A DNA stretch of 64,000 nucleotides from RGIG5612 sp964528825 (GTDB lineage Bacteria > Bacillota > Clostridia > Lachnospirales > Lachnospiraceae), in assembly GCA_964528825.1 (NCBI GenBank), contig CAZGVB010000006.1, positions 1-64,000 of the forward strand. The letters run 5' to 3'. Below the pieces are notes generated by a model. The model did no database searches, was not told the origin of the DNA, and saw only the letters and a program-made list of their open reading frames with translations. Shown one piece after another: positions 49,526 to 57,968 of the stretch (positions within the stretch are counted from its first letter, which is position 1; every line of letters begins with the position of its first letter). A program made the translations under genes and the position numbers.

Positions 49526-50056
49526 TTATTTTCTCTCTGCAAGGTCTTTATTTAATGCTTCCAGATAATGTACCTGTACATCGGCACATGGGGATATGAA
49601 ATATTCCGGTGAAAGCTCTTCGTACTTTATATGCTTGGGTCCTGTCTCTGCGGCCCTCTTATAGAATCTGTCCATCTCCGAAAAACGCATATAATAGAAG
49701 CTGTGCTTTTTTGAAAAATAAATGAGCAGAAAGGATATGCCGTCCTGCCTCTCAAAATCCTTCATAAATTGATATTGATGCTCATGAATATTGGCCAGCG
49801 CGAATGTATCCGCGGCGCATTCCTTTGCATCAAAGCATACGGCCCAGCCCTGCACTATTCCTATATAGTCGACTGTACTGCGCCTTTCAAAATAAGCGAG
49901 TGTGATATGCCGTTCATCGTCCATTTCCACAGGTGTGATAGGAGTCGGTATCTTTTGTACAAGTGCCATCTGCAGAGAGCGGTATTTCTCATTGGAGGCA
50001 TTGATCATTTCTTCAAATTGAGAGCCTCTGAGTCCTCTCGAGCTCCAAGTGGCCAT
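49526..50056 (-). CDS. recU: Holliday junction resolvase RecU
   Basis: A 176-residue RecU-family nuclease. Recognisable parts are RGLRGSQFEEMINASNEKY at the N terminus, the catalytic region ITLAYFERRSTVDYIGIVQG with its acidic residue, and FDAKEC with the D-x-K of the PD-(D/E)XK fold; HEHQYQFM follows. RecU resolves recombination junctions in Firmicutes. The ATG at 50056 lies 52 nt inside the upstream pseudouridine synthase gene, so expression is coupled. Placement away from ponA is usual for Lachnospiraceae rather than Bacillus. Confidence 0.88.
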   Translation of the reverse strand: MATWSSRGLRGSQFEEMINASNEKYRSLQMALVQKIPTPITPVEMDDERHITLAYFERRSTVDYIGIVQGWAVCFDAKECAADTFALANIHEHQYQFMKDFERQDGISFLLIYFSKKHSFYYMRFSEMDRFYKRAAETGPKHIKYEELSPEYFISPCADVQVHYLEALNKDLAERK

Positions 50057-51063
50057 AAGCCTTCTCCTTCCATTATCCTTGTGAACATATACGGCGGCTG
50101 TGCCTCTATCACAGTCCCGTTCAGGTATTCAAGGATGCCCTCCATCCCCGCAAATCCTATCTTATATGCATGCAAGAGCTGTGACTTTAAGCCGTATTTT
50201 CGATAATAGAGCATATTCAGCTCTTCATTGCCGTATTTTGTATCTCCCACGACAGGATGACCCAAGAAAGCCAGATGAGCCCTGATCTGGTGCGGCTTTC
50301 CCGTGACAAGATCTACTTCCAATAAGGTCTCACTGCCATTGCATGCAAGCGGCTTAAATCGTGTAATGATCTGCCATGCGTCATCTGTTTTTTCACTGCT
50401 CACGATCACCTTATTTGCCTTTTCATCCTTAACGAGATAGGCCGTCTCACTCTGTGCCTCCGTAATGCAGCCGGATGCGACTGTCAGATATTTTTTTGAG
50501 ATGCACCTTTCCTTTATGGCACGAGAGAGCTCTCTTGATGCCGCCTGTGATCTGCCGGCAAGCACGAGTCCCGCAGTATTGCGATCCAGCCTATTGGATA
50601 CTCCCGGCGTAAATATGCCGTCTGTTGGTATATAATCGCGTATAAAATCATTTACCGATATATCATTCGGCGTTGATCTTTGTGACAGCATACCGACCGG
50701 TTTGTTGATCGCGAGTATATGCTCATCCTCATATACTATGAGATTTTTGAGATTGACCTTCGGTGATTTTTTTTTGCAAATACCCTCTCCGTCCTTTGCA
50801 GCTCTTTCATACCTTCCATTCTTTGCGGCGCGTACATTCATGCTTGATCTGAACCTTGCTATAGTCTCATCCGCAAGGTAGAGCTTGATGCTGTCTCCCG
50901 CCTGCAATATCTCACTTCCGGCGGCTTTTTTGTCATTTAGAGTGATATTCTTTTTGCGCAGCATCTTATAGACAAAGCCCTGTGATGCCTTGTCCAAATA
51001 TTTGAATATTGCTCTGTCCAACCTGCCGCCGCAGTTCTTCTCATTTATAATGAGCTCTACCAT
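50005..51063 (-). CDS. RluA-family pseudouridine synthase
   Basis: A 352-residue enzyme with an N-terminal S4-like RNA-binding domain (about 1-70) and the catalytic motif GVSNRLDRNTAGLVLAGRS carrying the active-site Asp. Later GKPHQIRAHLAFLGHPVVGD is also conserved. It converts uridine to pseudouridine in rRNA or tRNA; RluA, RluC and RluD types cannot be separated here. The ATG at 51063 overlaps the coaE stop (TGATG); a longer frame from 51147 is unlikely. Confidence 0.9.
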   Translation of the reverse strand: MVELIINEKNCGGRLDRAIFKYLDKASQGFVYKMLRKKNITLNDKKAAGSEILQAGDSIKLYLADETIARFRSSMNVRAAKNGRYERAAKDGEGICKKKSPKVNLKNLIVYEDEHILAINKPVGMLSQRSTPNDISVNDFIRDYIPTDGIFTPGVSNRLDRNTAGLVLAGRSQAASRELSRAIKERCISKKYLTVASGCITEAQSETAYLVKDEKANKVIVSSEKTDDAWQIITRFKPLACNGSETLLEVDLVTGKPHQIRAHLAFLGHPVVGDTKYGNEELNMLYYRKYGLKSQLLHAYKIGFAGMEGILEYLNGTVIEAQPPYMFTRIMEGEGLWPLGAREDSEALNLKK

Positions 51064-51662
51064 CAAAGTACTTCTTTCAATATGTCGTCTATCTGTATGC
51101 GCAGCTCGTCCATGGTGCCCGAATTGTCTATCACGCGGTCGGCACATTGCATATATTCTTCATCCGACATCTGTGTCTCCATGATGTCTGCCGCTCTGTC
51201 AGGATCCACACCGCGGCCCTTAAGTCTGTCTATCCTTATGTCACGGTCTGCCCTTACAACCCACAGCTCATCAAGAAGATCCTGCAGATTGCCCTCCATC
51301 ATCAAGGCAGCCTCTATGACTATGAGAGCATCCGGATTTCTGCTGTAATTGCCTGCTATCATCAGCATGATCTCTATCCTGACCATCGGATGAACTATAT
51401 AATTCAGCGTCTCAAGCTTATCATTATCCGAAAATACTATCCCTGCGAGAGCAGCCCTGTCGATGGGATTGCCCTGCCTGCCGCCTTCAAGTATCTCCGT
51501 TCCGAACTCATCTACAATACCCTCATAGCATCTTCCGCCCGGCATTTCAAGCATGCGTGCCACATCATCGGCGACAATAACGCTCGCGCCGTGATCCTTT
51601 TCAAGTATATCAAGGACGGCAGATTTGCCCGATCCTATTCCTCCTGTTAACCCTATTACCAT
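51063..51662 (-). CDS. coaE: dephospho-CoA kinase
   Basis: A 199-residue P-loop kinase: GLTGGIGSGKSAV at residues 4-16, then DDVARML and a lid with RLKGRGVDPDRAADIM and QMSDEEYMQCADRVIDN, all CoaE features. It performs the last step of CoA synthesis. The ATG directly follows the polA stop codon, and a GAGG site lies inside the end of polA. This polA-coaE adjacency is common in Firmicutes. Confidence 0.95.
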   Translation of the reverse strand: MVIGLTGGIGSGKSAVLDILEKDHGASVIVADDVARMLEMPGGRCYEGIVDEFGTEILEGGRQGNPIDRAALAGIVFSDNDKLETLNYIVHPMVRIEIMLMIAGNYSRNPDALIVIEAALMMEGNLQDLLDELWVVRADRDIRIDRLKGRGVDPDRAADIMETQMSDEEYMQCADRVIDNSGTMDELRIQIDDILKEVL

Positions 51663-54407
51663 TTAATGTGCCTCAAACCAATTGCTGCCTGTATTAATCT
51701 CTACCTCAAGAGGTACCCTTAATACAGCGGCATTTTTCATTTCTTCATCTAATATTTTTTTAACTTGCTCCGTCTCAGAGACCGGTGCCTCCACCAAAAG
51801 CTCATCATGTATCTGCAGCACTACTCTTGCGCTAAGGCCCTCTCTCCTTAGCCTTGCATCAACATTGATCATCGCTATCTTCATTATGTCGGCAGCGCTG
51901 CCCTGAAGAGGAGAGTTCATTGCCACTCTCTCACCGAACTTCCTTTGCATGAAATTGGTTGAGGAGAGCTCCGGTATAGGTCTTCTTCTTCCGAATATTG
52001 TAGTCACATATCCGTCAAGCTTTGCCTGCCTGACCGTCCTTTCAAGATATTCGGATACCTGCGGATATGTTTCAAAATATTGTTCAATATATTTTTCAGC
52101 CTGCTTGCTTGAAATACTGAGATCCTGTCCCAGACCGAACGAGCTTATACCATATACGATGCCGAAATTTACTGCCTTGGCATTGCGTCTCTGCTGCGGT
52201 GTGACTTCATCTATAGGAGTATTAAATACCTTCGATGCCGTGATCCTATGAATATCGGCATCTGTATGATATGCCTCTATGAGTCCTTTATCATTTGAAA
52301 GATGCGCGAGCAATCTGAGCTCTATCTGAGAATAATCCGCATCGACCAGGACGCATCCCTCTTTTGCGACAAAGGCCTTCCTTATCTCCTGACCGAGCTC
52401 CGTTCTTATGGGAATATTTTGAAGATTGGGCTTTGTGGAGCTGATCCTTCCTGTCGCGGTCACGGTCTGGTTGAATGTTCCGTGTATCCTGCCATACGGC
52501 ATGCAAGGATCGGTGGTTGGTGTCTCACATACACAGCTTACAAGCCCCTCCGCATATGTGGACCTCAGCTTGACCACCTGCCTGTAATATAAGATCTTCG
52601 AAACAACAGGATAGTCAGACGCAAGCTTTTCAAGTATATCTGCCGATGTCGAATATCCGGTCTTTGTCTTTTTTCCATGCAGAAGATGCAGCTTCTCAAA
52701 TAATATACTGCCAAGCTGCTTCGGAGAATTGATATTGAATTCCTCTCCTGCCTCTTCATATATATCCTTTTGCAGCTTTTCAGACATATCAAGAAGCTTT
52801 TTCGAAAGCTCACGAAGGGTTTGGATATTCACCTCTACGCCTTCTCTTTCCATATAATAAAGAGAACATGCCAGAGGATTTTCCACATCATAAAAGAGCT
52901 TGTCCATGCCCTCAGACTCAAGCTTGTCTTTCAATATATCCGCTGCTTCCAAAGCCACCTTTGCACTCATTGCAGCTTCGCATGCAAGGCAGTCTCCGAC
53001 ACTCTCATTTCCTATCAGATCATTTTTTGAAGGAATGATGGTATTCAGATAATCTTTAGAGACAGTATCGTATGTATATGATGAAAGCAAAGGATTGATC
53101 AGATAGGCCATAAGACCGACATCATATATATGAATGCCCTCGGCATAAATATCGATCTCTGACGTACGATATGTGATCTTGGACGTATGAGATGTGTCAT
53201 CGGGTTTGTCTTCACATTTCTCGACGATATGAAGCAATGCCTTCAGATCAAAGCAATAAATCTCCTTTGCACTTTTACATGCCTTAAGAAAATTCTTCGG
53301 CCACCCCTCATGTCCGCCGACATCTGACATTAATATCCCGTTTGCCTGACTTGTCTTTTCAGGACACTTATATACAGTCGTCACGCCCTGTGTGCTCAGG
53401 GCTATAAGTGTGCCGTATTCGTCGACATAAATGCCGCATTTTTCGGGAAGTATGTCAGGAAATTCTGCAAGATCCTTTATTACATATTCGGGTATCCCGG
53501 CCGTCTCTATGTCCTTAGTATCAAACTTCTCAAGTATCCTGTTCAGCTCCAGTTCCTTGAGCAGCGCATACGAGGCCTTGTTGAAAAGATCTGCCTGCGA
53601 GGATATATGGCAATCATGGTAATCTGTCTCTACAGGTGCATCAGTCCTTATAGTAGCAAGATCCAGACTCATCCTGCCCTGTTCTATATATTCTTTAAGA
53701 TTTTCTTTTGCTCTCTTTGGCGTTATCTCATCGACATGTTCGTAAGCATTTTCCAATGATCCGTATTTGCTTATTATGGCTGATGCCGTTTTTTCACCTA
53801 TTCCCGGTATTCCCGGAATATTGTCGGAGGCATCACCCATAAGGGCCTTCATGTCAATGAATTCCTTCGGGGTAACGCCATATTTTGCGGCTACATCGGA
53901 TGCGTAATATTTTTCCGTCTCATTTCCCGTCTGCTTTGTCTTAGGGATGACTACAAGAGTCTCATCTGTGGCAAGCTGCAGCAGGTCTCTGTCTCCGGAG
54001 AGTATGACGACATCATCTCCGGCCTCGTGTGCTGTTCTTGCATATGTACCTATAATGTCGTCGGCTTCATATCCCGCAAGCGCGGCGGTCTTTATATTCA
54101 TTGCATGCAAAAGCGCACTAAGCGGCTCGACCTGTTCCAGCAGCTCACCCGGCATGGGCTTTCTTGTGCCCTTATATGCGGCATATTTCTCATGCCTAAA
54201 TGTCTTCTGATGCATATCAAGGGCTGTAATGATATAGTCAGGATGAAATTCGTTATATGCGTTTAAAAGAATATTTATAAATCCCATCACGGCATTCGTA
54301 TGAAGCCCCTTTGCATTAGTCAGCAATGGTATCCCGTAAAATGCCCTGTTCAATATGCTGTAGCCGTCAATGAGCAGCAGTTTTTTTGATCTTTCTTTTT
54401 CCGTCAT
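51663..54407 (-). CDS. polA: DNA polymerase I
   Basis: A 914-residue polymerase. The 5' nuclease domain covers about 1-290 (LLLIDGYSILNRAFYGI, GDASDNIPGIPGIGEKTA), a degenerate 3'-5' exonuclease domain about 300-500, and the family-A polymerase core the rest, with DADYSQIELRLLAHLS, RRNAKAVNFGIVYGIS and VVLQIHDELLVEAP. The exonuclease acidic residues are not all apparent, so proofreading is probably lost, as in Bacillus. First gene of the run ending at the RNase E/G gene. An AACGAAGG site precedes the ATG. Confidence 0.96.
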   Translation of the reverse strand: MTEKERSKKLLLIDGYSILNRAFYGIPLLTNAKGLHTNAVMGFINILLNAYNEFHPDYIITALDMHQKTFRHEKYAAYKGTRKPMPGELLEQVEPLSALLHAMNIKTAALAGYEADDIIGTYARTAHEAGDDVVILSGDRDLLQLATDETLVVIPKTKQTGNETEKYYASDVAAKYGVTPKEFIDMKALMGDASDNIPGIPGIGEKTASAIISKYGSLENAYEHVDEITPKRAKENLKEYIEQGRMSLDLATIRTDAPVETDYHDCHISSQADLFNKASYALLKELELNRILEKFDTKDIETAGIPEYVIKDLAEFPDILPEKCGIYVDEYGTLIALSTQGVTTVYKCPEKTSQANGILMSDVGGHEGWPKNFLKACKSAKEIYCFDLKALLHIVEKCEDKPDDTSHTSKITYRTSEIDIYAEGIHIYDVGLMAYLINPLLSSYTYDTVSKDYLNTIIPSKNDLIGNESVGDCLACEAAMSAKVALEAADILKDKLESEGMDKLFYDVENPLACSLYYMEREGVEVNIQTLRELSKKLLDMSEKLQKDIYEEAGEEFNINSPKQLGSILFEKLHLLHGKKTKTGYSTSADILEKLASDYPVVSKILYYRQVVKLRSTYAEGLVSCVCETPTTDPCMPYGRIHGTFNQTVTATGRISSTKPNLQNIPIRTELGQEIRKAFVAKEGCVLVDADYSQIELRLLAHLSNDKGLIEAYHTDADIHRITASKVFNTPIDEVTPQQRRNAKAVNFGIVYGISSFGLGQDLSISSKQAEKYIEQYFETYPQVSEYLERTVRQAKLDGYVTTIFGRRRPIPELSSTNFMQRKFGERVAMNSPLQGSAADIMKIAMINVDARLRREGLSARVVLQIHDELLVEAPVSETEQVKKILDEEMKNAAVLRVPLEVEINTGSNWFEAH

Positions 54408-54494
54408 TTGACCTTCGTTTCTCGGTTCGCTATTGCGGATGTGCTGTCATAAGTTTCTGTAATATCGCAATGCTCGGGTGTGCCGATATAGTTC

Positions 54495-55241
54495 TTATTG
54501 ATCAAACAAAGCCGACAGCCGCGCGAAGAAAAAGCGCACTGCCTCCTCCAGATCCATGCTGATCCCGGCCTCGGCAGCGACCGCCATATATCCCACGATC
54601 ATCAATATTACATATATTATTATCGTCAGAACAGATGCTATAAGTGCGATTATACCGAATACCTTTCCGACATTTGCGAGTCTGAAGCTTGTGTTCTTTC
54701 GTGATACAGAGCAAAATACAATGCCGAGTATACCGTTTATCAGCGATAAGATATTTGTGATCGGAAAGAAGCATCCGCAAAAAGCATGTATCGCGCAGAT
54801 AAAACCAATGACGCCGAATGCGATGCCTTTCCCCTTTTTATTCTTTGGCTCGTATACATTTGTCGGCTCGCAGGCAGCCTCGACAGGCTGCTCTGCCTGT
54901 CCCTGCCGGTCTTCTGCAGCGGTCTGCTCCGGCTGTCCCTGCTGATCTTCTGCAACGGTCTGCTCCGGCTGCTCCTGCCAGTCTTCTGCAGCGGTCTGCT
55001 CCGGCTGCTCCGGCTGATCTTCTGCAACGGTCTGCTCCGGCTGCTCCTGCCAGTCTTCTGCAGCAATTTGCTCCGGCTGCTCTGCAGCAGCCGCCTCTGA
55101 CTGCAATGCCTCCGCCTGCTGCTCTTCATTTATACTCTGCGTGACGTCTTCTGTACAAGCCTGTGCAAATTCACTCCCGCATGCTACGCAAAATTTTGCA
55201 TCCGTATCGTTCGATGCTCCGCATCTGCTGCAATATTTCAT
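54495..55241 (-). CDS. zinc-ribbon membrane protein with 12-residue repeats
   Basis: A 248-residue protein. A rubredoxin-like zinc ribbon (CSRCGASNDTDAKFCVACG) opens the chain; about five 12-residue repeats of the type EQTAAEDWQEQP fill residues 57-116; then come two to three membrane helices in a DUF4190-like C-terminal domain (ending near residue 230). The ATG at 55241 has AGGAGG 6 nt away, whereas the one at 55247 would have no spacer. Proteins of this kind are common in Lachnospiraceae and poorly understood. Function unknown. Confidence 0.8.
   Translation of the reverse strand: MKYCSRCGASNDTDAKFCVACGSEFAQACTEDVTQSINEEQQAEALQSEAAAAEQPEQIAAEDWQEQPEQTVAEDQPEQPEQTAAEDWQEQPEQTVAEDQQGQPEQTAAEDRQGQAEQPVEAACEPTNVYEPKNKKGKGIAFGVIGFICAIHAFCGCFFPITNILSLINGILGIVFCSVSRKNTSFRLANVGKVFGIIALIASVLTIIIYVILMIVGYMAVAAEAGISMDLEEAVRFFFARLSALFDQ
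54894..55073. repeat. 36-nt coding tandem repeats in the zinc-ribbon gene
   Basis: Five 36-nt units encode the 12-residue repeats. Alternating units are more alike than neighbours (units 1 and 3, 2 and 4), implying a past 72-nt duplication. Copy number is likely to vary between strains. Confidence 0.85.
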
Positions 55242-55304
55242 GGCCATCCTCCTATATATTTCATCATTTCAACGCAAGTGCGCATTTACGCGGCATTGAT
55301 ATAT

Positions 55305-56147
55305 TTAACAGATATTGTATATTCCGAGTCCGAGCGGACCTATGCAGCCGGGGAATCTCTCTCTTCTGGTTCCGTCATGAGTCATGATGATCCTGTCAAG
55401 CTTTCCGTAGGTCCATCTCATAAGGCGATCATAATCCGTGATCGTATAATACGGAGCTCCTACGGAGAATTTTGTATTCGGAATGCAGAAATTCATTTTT
55501 TCTGTGCCCAAAAGATTCTCCGGACGATTGGCAACGTCTCCTGCATGTATAAGGAGCATGCCGTCTGTCTCGATATGCACCATCTGCATACCGAAGCTGT
55601 GTCCGAATGCTGCGGCAACTACCGATATCCCCGGGAAAAGATTGGCCTTATCTCCCCTGAGAAACACAAGTCTGCCTGCCTCCCTAAGCTTTGTAAGGCG
55701 CGTTATATCATTCTTATCCATACTGAACATTCCGAGTGTGGAATACTTGTCGTCTGTCATATATTCGAGCCAACCGATATATTCTCTCTCCTGCAGATAA
55801 AATACCGCATTCGGGTAGCAGTCAAGGGCTCCGGCATGATCAAAATGAGCATGCGTGAGTATAACAGCATCAATATCCTCAGGTGCAAGACCTACCGTGG
55901 CAAGGACCTCTTTCGGCGAATGCGCATGACCAATATGTGCATCCTCCAATATCTTTTGTTTTACCGGATCCTCCGTGTCCATACCTGTATCTATAAGAAT
56001 ATTCTTTCCTTCTCCCTGAAGGAGCGTGAATGTGAACGGATGAACCGGATAGATCACATCCGGATCACCGAAATCTCCTAAATAAAATGTTTGGGGCACA
56101 TTTTCACCATATGCAAATTCCAAAACAGTCACCTTATAGCTTGGCAT
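55305..56147 (-). CDS. metallo-beta-lactamase-fold hydrolase, N-acyl homoserine lactonase-like
   Basis: A 280-residue MBL-fold protein. The zinc motif is LTHAHFDHAGAL (HxHxDH), with further ligands in GHSFGMQMV, the Asp in LIHAGDVANR and a late His in IIMTHDG. The N-terminal layout and spacing resemble AHL-lactonase family proteins, but many of those in Clostridia have other or unknown substrates. A GAGAGGT site precedes the ATG. It lies 31 nt after the anion permease gene and probably shares its transcript. Confidence 0.85.
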   Translation of the reverse strand: MPSYKVTVLEFAYGENVPQTFYLGDFGDPDVIYPVHPFTFTLLQGEGKNILIDTGMDTEDPVKQKILEDAHIGHAHSPKEVLATVGLAPEDIDAVILTHAHFDHAGALDCYPNAVFYLQEREYIGWLEYMTDDKYSTLGMFSMDKNDITRLTKLREAGRLVFLRGDKANLFPGISVVAAAFGHSFGMQMVHIETDGMLLIHAGDVANRPENLLGTEKMNFCIPNTKFSVGAPYYTITDYDRLMRWTYGKLDRIIMTHDGTRRERFPGCIGPLGLGIYNIC

Positions 56148-56178
56148 ATATCTACCTCTCTTTCTGTGCTTCGTTTCT

Positions 56179-57360
56179 TTATTGTAAACTCAATTCAAAA
56201 AAGTGTCCATTATAAAGAGCAAGAAGTAATATCAAGAAGATGATATTTGATATTGTAAAATACAGAAAATATTTACCCTTGCTGTCCGGCAGCTCTGTTG
56301 CTATCTTGCGATATGAGATAAGACTTGCCATTGAGGCGATAAGCGTGCCGAGCCCGCCAATGTTCGTACCGATGATGAGCGCATCTGTCTGCGCCGTAAA
56401 GCCTGAGAGCAGAAGGGCCGCGGGAACATTGCTTGTTACTTGTGATGTAAGAACGGCTGTAAGTACCTCTCGGCCCGCCAGGATATCCTGAAGCCATGAC
56501 GAAAAAAAACGGATGCGCCCCAGATTGCCCACAAATATAAAGAAAGCCGCAAATGTAAAAAGCAAAGAATAGTCGACCTTTGTGAGTGTTCTTCTATCGG
56601 CGGCAAGCGTACATATAAGCACAGCTGCAAATGCAATGCCGTATGGCAATATGCGAATGACGGCAAGCAGACACAAAATGAAAAGAATGATATACATTAC
56701 AACAATACTTGTATGCATCACCTCTGTCTGCTCTTTATCATCCGTAAGGTTATCCCTTTTAGTATACATGTGATCGGTGCATATATTGCTGTTCTTTTTG
56801 CTTAGAATAAACGCCCAGATGATCAGGAGTATAAGAGAAAATAATGTATACGGCAGCATGAGCAGTAAAAAATCGGATATAGACATGCCGCTTATGCCGT
56901 AAAGATAGAGATTCTGCGGATTGCCTATCGGAGTGAGCATACTGCCGAGATTTGCCGCGATTGTCTCCATACATACCACGGGGACAGCTAGTAATCTGTA
57001 TGTATCCTTTTCAAGACCTGCCAATATTACAAATGTTATGGGAACAAATGTAAGCAGGGCCACGTCATTGGTAATGAACATGCTGCCGAAGAAACACATT
57101 CCGGTAAGTGTGCATAGTAATTGAAAAGTATTCCTTGTAAGCCGCAGCATTGTCCGTGCGATCTTATCGAATATGCCATGGCATTTGAGTCCTGCCATGA
57201 CTGTCATAAGCGAAAAGAGAATCGCCAAAGTGCGAAAGTCGATATAATCTATATATTGTCTGTCGGGAGTGACAAAGAACATTGATATTACGGCAAGTAT
57301 TGCGGCAACTGTAAGGACGGGCTCTTTTATAAGGATTTTTTTTACAAATGAAAGCTTCAT
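56179..57360 (-). CDS. citrate/anion permease of the ArsB-NhaD-SLC13 superfamily
   Basis: A 393-residue permease with about ten membrane helices. The re-entrant motifs FITNDVALLTFVPI and NLGSMLTPIGNPQNLYLY, and the late SNVPAALLLSGF, belong to the CitMHS/ArsB group. The substrate could be a dicarboxylate, citrate or arsenite. The ATG at 57360 with AGGTG upstream is chosen over 57375. Adjacent to a metallo-beta-lactamase-fold gene, but no pathway link is clear. Confidence 0.8.
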   Translation of the reverse strand: MKLSFVKKILIKEPVLTVAAILAVISMFFVTPDRQYIDYIDFRTLAILFSLMTVMAGLKCHGIFDKIARTMLRLTRNTFQLLCTLTGMCFFGSMFITNDVALLTFVPITFVILAGLEKDTYRLLAVPVVCMETIAANLGSMLTPIGNPQNLYLYGISGMSISDFLLLMLPYTLFSLILLIIWAFILSKKNSNICTDHMYTKRDNLTDDKEQTEVMHTSIVVMYIILFILCLLAVIRILPYGIAFAAVLICTLAADRRTLTKVDYSLLFTFAAFFIFVGNLGRIRFFSSWLQDILAGREVLTAVLTSQVTSNVPAALLLSGFTAQTDALIIGTNIGGLGTLIASMASLISYRKIATELPDSKGKYFLYFTISNIIFLILLLALYNGHFFELSLQ

Positions 57361-57426
57361 GATCACCTGCGGCATGTCATGCCGTATGCAAAATATCGGG
57401 GATTTTATTATCGCCTTGCATTAAGT

Positions 57427-57456
57427 GAGGTCCATGATATAAATATCATGAACCTC
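57427..57456. terminator. 14-bp inverted repeat between permease and tRNA-Leu genes
   Basis: GAGGTCCATGATAT and ATATCATGAACCTC pair over 14 bp with one G-U and a 2-base loop. It ends transcription of the tRNA if a terminator, although the T-run is poor. Confidence 0.45.
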
Positions 57457-57464
57457 ATAAATAA

Positions 57465-57545
57465 TGCGGATGGCGGGACTTGAACCCGCACGAGTCGCCC
57501 CGGCAGATTTTGAGTCTGCTGCGTCTGCCATTCCGCCACATCCGC
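57465..57545 (-). tRNA. tRNA-Leu (anticodon CAA)
   Basis: An 81-nt class II tRNA: acceptor GCGGATG with CATCCGC and discriminator A, anticodon stem GCAGA/TCTGC around the loop CTCAAAA, a long variable arm, and the T loop GTTCAAGTC. The anticodon CAA reads TTG. CCA is not encoded. Confidence 0.95.
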
Positions 57546-57556
57546 AAGCGATGTAT

Positions 57557-57585
57557 ATTATCCGACAAAACCTTCAAAAAGTAAA
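57557..57585 (-). promoter_or_regulatory. candidate promoter of tRNA-Leu
   Basis: On the minus strand TTTACT (57585-57580), 17 nt, GATAAT (57562-57557), placed directly ahead of the tRNA. Confidence 0.5.
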
Positions 57586-57968
57586 GAAGAAAATATACTG
57601 CCCTTCCATCTCGATGGATCATTGATTTTGTTGTATGCCTTGCGGACAGTTTCAGGATCAAGTCAAAGTAAAATTTCAGCCTGCACCCTGCGTGTTATGA
57701 TATGCTGCAAAAAATGATAGCGAGGCTTTCGTCATGGCGAGCGCACCGGCAGTGTCCCGGATAGGATTACTTACTTTTTTCACTTTGCAAAGTAATATCT
57801 TAAGTAGTAGAATCAACCGTGATATGATTTGATGATTCGGATCTTGCCGCATGCTCTTTGGAGCGGACATACGTGCCGCCGCCCGTCTCCCATGATCCGG
57901 CTTTGCTTTTCCGTTCATATCGGCTCAAACGGCGGCCTTTCAAAGACAAGGCAGAATATAAGGCAAGC
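57586..57968. other. non-coding interval between tRNA-Leu and the GGDEF gene
   Basis: This stretch contains the second copy of the dispersed 68-nt repeat (57666-57733), the 12-bp palindrome ACTTTGCAAAGT (57782-57793), and no supported gene. The reading frame of the GGDEF gene extends back to 57858 but shows no family sequence there. Confidence 0.6.
57666..57733 (+). repeat. dispersed 68-nt repeat, copy B
   Basis: Identical at 65 of 68 positions to the reverse complement of 17700-17767, with a weaker match for about 25 more bases. It sits in the empty interval between tRNA-Leu and the GGDEF gene. Opposite orientation to copy A, and no ORF or target duplication is evident. Confidence 0.85.

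Noticed and set aside
57455..57661. 68-residue minus-strand frame across tRNA-Leu
   Set aside because: It is a translation of the tRNA and its promoter, a frequent false gene.
57676..57918. 80-residue minus-strand frame over the dispersed repeat
   Set aside because: The corresponding frame in repeat copy A is not open over the same length, so the repeat is not conserved as a protein.
57858..57968. Earlier start of the GGDEF protein at 57858
   Set aside because: It would begin with TTG and add a non-conserved, Pro/Arg-rich segment; the ATG at 57969 has a ribosome binding site and leads directly into the first membrane helix.
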